Source of the DNA: an uncultured Curtobacterium sp.
GTDB lineage: Bacteria > Actinomycetota > Actinomycetes > Actinomycetales > Microbacteriaceae
Direction of reading: 5' to 3'
DNA length: 6,073 nt
Assembly (NCBI GenBank): GCA_913774725.1
Contig: CAJYIG010000102.1
Coordinates: 1-6,073 of the forward strand
The translations under genes and the position numbers were made by a program. Shown here piece after piece: positions 1 through 4,124 of this stretch (within the stretch, counting starts at the first letter, position 1; each line of letters opens with the position of its first letter). The notes beneath the pieces are model-generated. The model was not told the DNA's origin. It worked only from the letters and a program-made list of their open reading frames with translations, and searched no databases.

Positions 1-1
1 C

Positions 2-859
2 ATCTTCTTCAGCGACATCGTCGTGCCGATCAAGCTCGCGGGCGTGGACGTCGAGATCGTCCCCGGTCGCGGCCCGGTGCTGGGCTCCCCGATCCGCACG
101 GCGGCGGACGTGGACGCGCTCGCTCCGCTCGACCCCGCGGCCCTGGCGCCGATCACCGAGGCCGTGCAGCGAACCGTCGCGGAGCTCGGCGACACCCCGC
201 TCATCGGGTTCGCCGGAGCGCCGTTCACCCTCGCCGCGTACCTGGTCGAGGGTGGTCCGTCCAAGGACCACATCCGCGCCCGCACCCTCATGCACAGCGA
301 CCCGGAGACCTGGGCGCGTCTGCTCGACTGGGCCGCCGGCGTCTCGGGGGCGTTCCTCCGGGCACAGGTGACCGCCGGCGCCTCGGCCGCGCAGCTCTTC
401 GACTCGTGGGTCGGTTCGCTGTCCCGCACGGACTACGTGGCCTCGGTCGCGCCGCACTCCGCGACGGCGCTGTCGCACGTGGCCGACCTCGGCGTCCCGC
501 GCATCCACTTCGGCGTCGGCAGCGGCGAGGTCCTGCACGAGATGACGACGCTGGGCGACCCGGCCGACACCGTCGCCGTCGATGCCGTCGGCGTCGACTG
601 GCGCGTCCCCCTCGACGATGCAGTCCGCCGCGTCGGCACCGGGGTCACCGTGCAGGGCAACATCGACCCCGCGATGCTCGCCGCCCCGTGGCAGGTCCTC
701 GAGGACCACGTGCGCGACGTCGTCCGTCGTGGTGGCGCGGCCCGGGCGCACGTCGTCAACCTCGGGCACGGTGTCCCGCCGGAGACCGATCCGGCCGTGC
801 TCACCCGCGTGGTCGAGCTGATCCACGGGCTGGGCGACGGGACGGGAGCCGCAGCGTGA
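2..859 (+). CDS. hemE: Uroporphyrinogen decarboxylase, 5'-truncated by window edge
   Basis: HemE removes the four acetate carboxyl groups of uroporphyrinogen III to give coproporphyrinogen III in the cytoplasm; it needs no cofactor. The frame is open from nt 2, so the gene starts upstream of the window. The GTG at nt 23 lies inside a conserved motif and is not the start. About 285 residues are visible; with a family length near 350, some 60 are missing, including the N-terminal substrate-binding Arg motif. Visible family signatures are the FFSD motif whose Asp (nt 14-16) is the catalytic aspartate, GAPFTLAAYLVEGG with its active-site Tyr (nt 239-241), QLFDSW with its Ser (nt 404-406), VQGNIDP, and NLGHGVPPETDP with the conserved His (nt 767-769). 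Its stop overlaps the next gene's GTG by four bases, so the two are probably translationally coupled. Confidence 0.97.
   Translation: MFFSDIVVPIKLAGVDVEIVPGRGPVLGSPIRTAADVDALAPLDPAALAPITEAVQRTVAELGDTPLIGFAGAPFTLAAYLVEGGPSKDHIRARTLMHSDPETWARLLDWAAGVSGAFLRAQVTAGASAAQLFDSWVGSLSRTDYVASVAPHSATALSHVADLGVPRIHFGVGSGEVLHEMTTLGDPADTVAVDAVGVDWRVPLDDAVRRVGTGVTVQGNIDPAMLAAPWQVLEDHVRDVVRRGGAARAHVVNLGHGVPPETDPAVLTRVVELIHGLGDGTGAAA
844..848 (+). promoter_or_regulatory. Ribosome binding site for hemG
   Basis: GGGAG lies within the last hemE codons, 7 nt before the GTG at 856. It supports that GTG over any start further upstream in the long open frame. Confidence 0.6.
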
Positions 860-2220
860 CCGACGTCGTCGTGGTCGGGGGTGGCGTCGCCGGCCTGGTC
901 GCCGCCCGTGACCTGGCGAAGGGCGGCGCGCACGTCGTGCTCGTCGAGGCCGGGGCCCGCCTGGGCGGCATGATCCGCCGGCACACGGTCGCCGGGCTCG
1001 ACCTCGACCTGGGAGCGGAGTCCTTCGCGACCCGGACCGACGCCGTCGAGCGGCTCGCGATCGAGCTCGGCCTGGGGAACGACGTCGTGTCGCCGGACCC
1101 GCGTGGTGCGTGGCTGATGACCCGCGACGGCCGGACCGCCCCGATCCCGCAGACCGGGTTCCTCGGCATCCCGGGCAGCCCGATGGCCGCCGACGTCCTC
1201 GCGGTGATCGGCCAGGGCGGTGGGCTCCGCGCGCAGATGGACTCGCTGCTGCCCTCGCCGATCGGTGCCCGGGCGCAGTCGCTCGGCGCCCTGGTCCGCA
1301 AGCGCATGGGGGAGCGCGTGCTCGACGACCTGGTCGTCCCGGTCGCCGGCGGTGTGTACTCGACGCACCCCGACCAGCTCGACCCCGACCGCGTGGCCCC
1401 CGGACTCCGTGCGGCCCTGCAGCGCGAGGGCTCGCTCGCCCGCGCCGTGCTCGCGCTGCGCTCCCGGGCCACCGCGGGGTCGGCGGTGCAGGGCATCCGC
1501 GGCGGCATCGCCCGACTCGTCGACGAGCTCGTCGCCGACATGACGACCTACGGGGTCGAGGTCCGGCTGGGCCCCCGCGCGACGGCGATCGAGCGCTTCG
1601 CCGTCGAGACCGTGACGGCCGACGGCACCCGGGAGCGCCTGCCGGCCCAGCACGTCCTCGCCTCGACCGCCGACCCGGCCCGCACCGCAGCGCCGGACCG
1701 CACGGGCATCGAGCTCGTGACGCTCGTGGTCGACCAGCCGGAGCTCGACGCGGGCCCCCGCGGTACCGGGATGCTCGTGCACCCCGACGCCGACGGGGTC
1801 CGGGCGAAGGCGCTCACGCACGCGACCGTGAAGTGGCCGTGGCTCGCCGAGGCCGCACAGGGTCGGCACGTGCTGCGGCTGAGCTACGCGACGCGACCTG
1901 ACGGCGACGACGCGAGCCGAGGCGCGACGCGACCGGACGGTGACGGGACGGAACCGACGGAGACGGGGACGAGCCTCCCGGTCGACCCGGACGACGCTGT
2001 CGGGACCCGCGCCACCCGCGACGCCACCGCGCTGCTCGGCGTCCCGGTAACCGCCGACCGCGTCCTGGGCGCCGCCCGCGTGCACTGGTACGGGCCCGAC
2101 CTGACCGCTGCCGGCCTGGCCGAGGGCGTCATCGGCATCGGTGAGACGTCGTCCGGCCGTGGCCTGGCCGGCATCGTCGCCGCTGCCCGGACGTCCGCTG
2201 CACGCATCCTGGGATCCTGA
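856..2220 (+). CDS. hemG: Coproporphyrinogen III oxidase, HemY/CgoX type (FAD-dependent; often annotated protoporphyrinogen oxidase)
   Basis: This FAD enzyme oxidises the porphyrinogen ring. With HemQ and HemH nearby, the likely reaction is coproporphyrinogen III to coproporphyrin III (cgoX/hemY in newer naming). The protein is 454 residues, normal for the family. An N-terminal Rossmann motif VVGGGVAGL (Gly 8, 10, 13) is followed by the ribose-binding Glu31 in LVEAGARLGG. The C-terminal FAD motif is GIGETSSGRGLAGIVAAAR. The middle has the family pattern PVAGGVYSTHPDQLD. I chose GTG at 856 because the Rossmann strand begins three codons later, a GGGAG (nt 844-848) sits 7 nt upstream, and it forms a GTGA overlap with the hemE stop. 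The oddity is a low-complexity stretch at residues about 345-381 with a repeated ATRPDGD, between the substrate-domain strand LRLSYA and the helix before LLGVPV. It contains no cysteine. The enzyme is expected to be soluble or peripherally membrane-bound. Confidence 0.95.
   Translation: MTDVVVVGGGVAGLVAARDLAKGGAHVVLVEAGARLGGMIRRHTVAGLDLDLGAESFATRTDAVERLAIELGLGNDVVSPDPRGAWLMTRDGRTAPIPQTGFLGIPGSPMAADVLAVIGQGGGLRAQMDSLLPSPIGARAQSLGALVRKRMGERVLDDLVVPVAGGVYSTHPDQLDPDRVAPGLRAALQREGSLARAVLALRSRATAGSAVQGIRGGIARLVDELVADMTTYGVEVRLGPRATAIERFAVETVTADGTRERLPAQHVLASTADPARTAAPDRTGIELVTLVVDQPELDAGPRGTGMLVHPDADGVRAKALTHATVKWPWLAEAAQGRHVLRLSYATRPDGDDASRGATRPDGDGTEPTETGTSLPVDPDDAVGTRATRDATALLGVPVTADRVLGAARVHWYGPDLTAAGLAEGVIGIGETSSGRGLAGIVAAARTSAARILGS
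1888..1944 (+). repeat. In-frame imperfect direct repeat inside hemG
   Basis: Two 21-nt copies, nt 1888-1908 and 1924-1944, differ at two positions and are 36 nt apart, so both encode ATRPDGD in the hemG frame (residues 345-351 and 357-363). The following DNA to about nt 1966 is a run of GACGG pentamers starting at 1936, 1942, 1947, 1956 and 1962, with one more at 1900. The translated segment is rich in Asp, Gly, Thr and Pro and is probably a disordered loop. It looks like an expansion within the gene, not a conserved domain. Confidence 0.8.
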
Positions 2221-2226
2221 GCGGAC
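2193..2226 (+). terminator. Inverted repeat across the hemG stop codon, possible weak terminator
   Basis: GTCCGCT (2193-2199) pairs perfectly with AGCGGAC (2220-2226) across a 20-nt loop, which itself holds ATCC/GGAT (2206-2209 with 2212-2215). The right arm begins at the last base of the hemG TGA. No T-run follows, so a classical Rho-independent terminator is not supported. It could be a U-less actinobacterial terminator, an RNA processing or stability hairpin, or chance in GC-rich DNA. Confidence 0.3.
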
Positions 2227-2250
2227 CGGGGAGCACCCGAGGGCTACTGT
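2222..2250 (+). promoter_or_regulatory. Possible promoter for the small membrane-protein genes
   Basis: TACTGT (2245-2250) fits the actinobacterial housekeeping -10 pattern TAnnnT. A 17-nt spacer upstream lies CGGACC (2222-2227), which matches TTGACA at only three positions. Transcription would begin near nt 2257, right at the 9-bp hairpin, 98 nt or less from the YtxH-like gene. An alternative reading is an ECF-sigma-like pair, GGATG (2251-2255) with CGTT (2272-2275) 16 nt apart. Both are weak and only one, or neither, may be used. Confidence 0.3.
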
Positions 2251-2257
2251 GGATGAA

Positions 2258-2280
2258 CGCCGGACGTATTCCGTTCGGCG
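2258..2280 (+). other. Strong 9-bp hairpin in the hemG to YtxH-like gene gap
   Basis: CGCCGGACG (2258-2266) pairs with CGTTCGGCG (2272-2280) around the 5-nt loop TATTC; all nine positions pair, one as G-U. It lies 38 nt upstream of the next start codon. With no T-run after it, it could be a terminator for hemEG, a 5' stabilising stem on the downstream transcript, or a dyad operator. The sequence alone does not decide. Confidence 0.45.
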
Positions 2281-2306
2281 CATGACCACCGCACACCCTC
2301 AACAAC

Positions 2307-2311
2307 GGAGG
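2307..2311 (+). promoter_or_regulatory. Ribosome binding site for the YtxH-like gene
   Basis: A consensus GGAGG is spaced 7 nt from the ATG at 2319, the best Shine-Dalgarno among the small genes. It makes this very short gene believable and marks independent translation initiation after the gap. Confidence 0.8.
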
Positions 2312-2318
2312 ATCGCAC

Positions 2319-2573
2319 ATGCGAGGCAAGCTCCTGTTCGTCGCCGGCGCCGCACTCGGGTACGTCCTGGGATCGCGAGCCGGACGGGCGCGGTACGAGC
2401 AGATCAAGACCGTCAGCGGCAAGATCTGGAACAACGGCAACGTCCAGAAGGGCGTGCACCAGGCCGAGGAGTTCATCCAGGACAAGGGTCCGGACGTGGC
2501 CGAGTTCGTCGGTGAGCAGACCAAGAAGGTCGTCCGCAAGGTCAGCCAGAAGAAGGACGCCGCCTCCTCATGA
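2319..2573 (+). CDS. Small YtxH-like membrane protein
   Basis: An 84-residue protein of unknown function. Residues 4-22 form one hydrophobic, glycine-spaced segment (LLFVAGAALGYVLGSRAG), followed directly by positive residues RAGRARYEQIK, then an amphipathic, Lys/Glu-rich tail to the C-terminus. This layout, a short N-terminal anchor with GxxxG-like spacing and a soluble helical tail, is that of YtxH-type proteins, linked in Firmicutes to general stress; in Actinomycetota they are common but uncharacterised. The likely orientation puts the charged tail in the cytoplasm (positive-inside rule). The ATG has a consensus ribosome binding site, and the stop overlaps the next ATG as ATGA. Family assignment is by pattern, not by search. 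Confidence 0.85.
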   Translation: MRGKLLFVAGAALGYVLGSRAGRARYEQIKTVSGKIWNNGNVQKGVHQAEEFIQDKGPDVAEFVGEQTKKVVRKVSQKKDAASS

Positions 2574-3004
2574 CCGACACCCGCGACCGCAAGTCGCGAT
2601 CGTTGTTCGGTCTGGTCGGGGACATCCCGAAGCTGGTCAAGAACCTCGTCAAGGGCGAGATCGACCTGCTGAAGGCCGAGATGATCGCCAAGGCGAAGGT
2701 CTTCGGACTCGCCGCCGGGCTCCTCATCGGCGCGCTCGTCATCGTGCTCTACGCGATCGGCGTGCTGCTGACCGCCGCCGTGATGGGCCTCGCGACCGTG
2801 ATGCCGGCGTGGCTCGCCGCGCTGCTGCTCGCCGTCGTCATGCTGATCGTCGCCGGCATCCTCGGGTTCGTCGGCTGGAAGCGCTTCAAGAAGGGCCTGC
2901 CCCTCACGCCGAAGCGCACGATCGACAGCGTCAAGGACGACATCAACGCCGTGAAGGGCTTGGGCAACAAGCCCGGCCAGCACGACCGGATCACCCGCTC
3001 CTGA
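2570..3004 (+). CDS. Actinobacterial Holin-X-like (phage holin superfamily III, DUF1469-type) membrane protein
   Basis: A 144-residue integral membrane protein. Residues 1-44 are a charged amphipathic region with the family-typical pattern LVKGEIDLLKAEM; residues about 45-76 and 80-103 are two hydrophobic helices separated by a short turn with MPAW; residues 104-144 are a basic, soluble tail. This matches the family named Putative Actinobacterial Holin-X (Pfam PF07332 from memory). Despite the name these genes are chromosomal and I see no phage genes around; a role in envelope organisation or stress is a guess. The ATG overlaps the upstream stop (ATGA). The nearest purine-rich site, AAGGA at 2553-2557, is 12 nt away, so translation probably depends on coupling to the YtxH-like gene. 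An inverted repeat sits on its stop codon. Confidence 0.9.
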   Translation: MTDTRDRKSRSLFGLVGDIPKLVKNLVKGEIDLLKAEMIAKAKVFGLAAGLLIGALVIVLYAIGVLLTAAVMGLATVMPAWLAALLLAVVMLIVAGILGFVGWKRFKKGLPLTPKRTIDSVKDDINAVKGLGNKPGQHDRITRS

Positions 3005-3009
3005 GCGGG
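2994..3009 (+). other. Palindrome centred on the Holin-X-like stop codon
   Basis: CCCGCTC (2994-3000) and GAGCGGG (3003-3009) are perfect inverted repeats separated by CT, and the TGA stop (3002-3004) is at the centre. As RNA it gives about six G/C-rich pairs with a four-base loop. No T-run follows. It may be an intercistronic stem that stabilises or trims mRNA, or chance. Confidence 0.4.
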
Positions 3010-3027
3010 ACGACCGACACCCCCACC

Positions 3028-3033
3028 GGAGGA
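3028..3033 (+). promoter_or_regulatory. Ribosome binding site for the DUF3618-like gene
   Basis: GGAGGA ends 5 nt before the GTG at 3039, fixing that GTG as the start of a 76-residue protein. Confidence 0.8.
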
Positions 3034-3038
3034 CCCCT

Positions 3039-3269
3039 GTGACCGATCAGCACGACGACCTGGCGAACCGCGTCGCGGCGACCCGCACGCAGCTGTTCGA
3101 GACGCTCGACGCCATCGAGGACAAGCTCAACGTGCCGAAGCAGCTCGGCATCGCGGCGTCGAAGGTCAAGCAGGGGATAGACGAGAAGCCGGTGCCCTAC
3201 CTGGCCGGCCTCGCAGCCGGTGTGGCGGTGGTCGGGAGTATCGTCGTAGCGGTGCTCCGACGGCGGTAG
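3039..3269 (+). CDS. Small DUF3618-like membrane protein
   Basis: A 76-residue protein with a GTG start and good ribosome binding site. Residues 5-31 (DLANRVAATRTQLFETLDAIEDKL) carry the DUF3618 signature, a helix with the pattern R-x(4)-TR-x-x-L-x-x-T-L-x-x-(I/L)-E-x-K/R-L, followed by a short basic linker and one transmembrane helix at about 52-73 that ends in RRR. Function is unknown; family members are frequent in Actinomycetota beside Holin-X-like genes, so the two probably act together at the membrane. The order here (YtxH-like, Holin-X-like, DUF3618-like) suggests one module. It is separated from the preceding gene by 34 nt and from hemQ by 72 nt. A palindrome overlaps the TAG stop. 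Assignment is by pattern and neighbours. Confidence 0.87.
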   Translation: MTDQHDDLANRVAATRTQLFETLDAIEDKLNVPKQLGIAASKVKQGIDEKPVPYLAGLAAGVAVVGSIVVAVLRRR

Positions 3270-3289
3270 ACCGCCTCTGATCGGTGGTC
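3262..3289 (+). terminator. Alternative hairpins between the DUF3618-like gene and hemQ, possible terminator or attenuator
   Basis: GGCGGT (3262-3267) and ACCGCC (3270-3275) form a palindrome around the TAG stop. The same right arm, extended as GACCGCC (3269-3275), can instead pair with GGTGGTC (3283-3289) over a 7-nt loop with one G-U pair. The two structures exclude each other. Neither is followed by T residues. This could tune read-through from the small-gene module into hemQ, or be a byproduct of base composition. The rest of the 72-nt gap shows no clear -10/-35 pair. Confidence 0.3.
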
Positions 3290-3333
3290 CTCCGGGCGCG
3301 GCGCGCAGCCACGACCCAGGCAACCGACAAGAC

Positions 3334-3338
3334 GAGGA
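3334..3338 (+). promoter_or_regulatory. Ribosome binding site for hemQ
   Basis: GAGGA ends only 3 nt before the ATG at 3342, closer than usual, which may lower initiation. No other in-frame start exists between the upstream in-frame TAG (3267-3269) and the conserved core, so the ATG is nonetheless the only reasonable start. Confidence 0.6.
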
Positions 3339-3341
3339 ACC

Positions 3342-4124
3342 ATGAGCTCCGACGTGCACGCAGCCCCGCACGAGAACGTCCCCGACCACGCCGCCGGCGC
3401 CCCCGCGCACGGCGGCAGCCCGGCGCACGAGACCGACCCGGCGAGCGGGATCGACCCGAACCTCCTCACCGCGTACGCGCTGTGGGCCGTGTTCCGGCGT
3501 CCGCTCGGACCGATCCACCGCGTCGGTGACGACGCCGTCGCCGAGCTCGACGCCGCCGTCGCCCGCGCGGCCGACGCCGGTGTCACGATCCGCGGCTTCT
3601 ACGACGTCTCCGGCTTCCGCGCCGACGCCGACGTCATGATCTGGCTGCACGGCGACGACGCACAGGCGATCCAGGGCGCGCTGCGCGACCTCCGTCGCAC
3701 CGCGCTGTTCCAGGACGCCGAACCGGTCTGGCACGCGATGGCGATGCACCGCGAGGCCGAGTTCAACAAGCGCCACACGCCGGCGTTCCTGCGCGGCAAG
3801 GACCCCGAGGCCTGGATCACGGTGTACCCGTTCGTCCGGTCGTTCGAGTGGTACCTCCTGCCGGAAGAGGAGCGCTCGAAGATGCTCCGCGACCACGGCA
3901 TCGCCGGCGCGAAGTACCGCCGCGTGCTGACGAACACCATCGCGACCTTCGCCCTGAGCGACTACGAGTGGATCCTGCCCCTCGAGAGCCCCGAGCTCGT
4001 CGACCTCGTCGACCTCATGCGCGACCTGCGCTACACCGAGGCGCGCCTGCACGTGCGCGAGGAGGTCCCCTTCTTCACCGGTCGTCGGGTGACGACCGCC
4101 GAACTGCCGGAGGTGCTGTCGTGA
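3342..4124 (+). CDS. hemQ: Coproheme decarboxylase (HemQ/ChdC, chlorite dismutase family)
   Basis: ChdC uses hydrogen peroxide to decarboxylate two propionates of coproheme, the last step to heme b (chdC in newer naming). The 260-residue protein has a variable tail (residues 1-40) and then the family core from LLTAYALWAVFRR. Signatures include GFYDVSGFRADADVMIWLHG, HTPAFLRGKDPEAW, YPFVRSFEWYLLP, FALSDYEWILPLE and EEVPFFTGRR. His145, Tyr162 and His185 have exactly the spacing of the actinobacterial catalytic trio known in Corynebacterium diphtheriae ChdC (distal His118, radical-forming Tyr135, proximal His158). The tail holds five histidines (6, 10, 16, 23, 29) and looks disordered. The stop overlaps the hemH GTG by four bases. 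A true chlorite dismutase is unlikely given this heme context. Confidence 0.97.
   Translation: MSSDVHAAPHENVPDHAAGAPAHGGSPAHETDPASGIDPNLLTAYALWAVFRRPLGPIHRVGDDAVAELDAAVARAADAGVTIRGFYDVSGFRADADVMIWLHGDDAQAIQGALRDLRRTALFQDAEPVWHAMAMHREAEFNKRHTPAFLRGKDPEAWITVYPFVRSFEWYLLPEEERSKMLRDHGIAGAKYRRVLTNTIATFALSDYEWILPLESPELVDLVDLMRDLRYTEARLHVREEVPFFTGRRVTTAELPEVLS
4109..4113 (+). promoter_or_regulatory. Ribosome binding site for hemH
   Basis: GGAGG inside the end of hemQ is 7 nt from the GTG at 4121. It selects this GTG although the frame is open further upstream, and agrees with the GTGA overlap. Confidence 0.75.

Noticed and set aside
23..25. GTG at 23 as the hemE start
   Set aside because: The frame continues upstream to the window edge and encodes the conserved FFSD active-site motif before this codon.
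2207..2217. Short duplicated ATCCTG/GGATCCTG near the hemG end as a mobile-element footprint or att site
   Set aside because: Too short, with no matching copy elsewhere in the window and no recombinase gene.
2253..2285. A possible 10-residue leader peptide (ATG 2253 to TGA 2283) spanning the 9-bp hairpin
   Set aside because: No ribosome binding site precedes it, its residues show no regulatory codon run, and a TSS near 2257 would exclude its start codon.
433..2289. A 618-codon open frame on the minus strand opposite hemE and hemG, and similar long minus-strand frames at 2991-4052, 4031-5254 and 5011-6039
   Set aside because: They mirror the plus-strand genes, have Arg/Ala/Val/Asp/Gly-rich low-complexity translations with no recognisable domain, and arise because G/C-ending codons leave few stops on the opposite strand.
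2570..3004. Evidence of a prophage because of a holin-like gene
   Set aside because: The family is a chromosomal actinobacterial one, no endolysin, tail, integrase or att-like repeats are nearby, and base composition is like the neighbours.
3342..4124. Annotation as a true chlorite dismutase
   Set aside because: The Tyr/His pattern and the heme-operon position fit ChdC; family membership alone does not imply chlorite activity.
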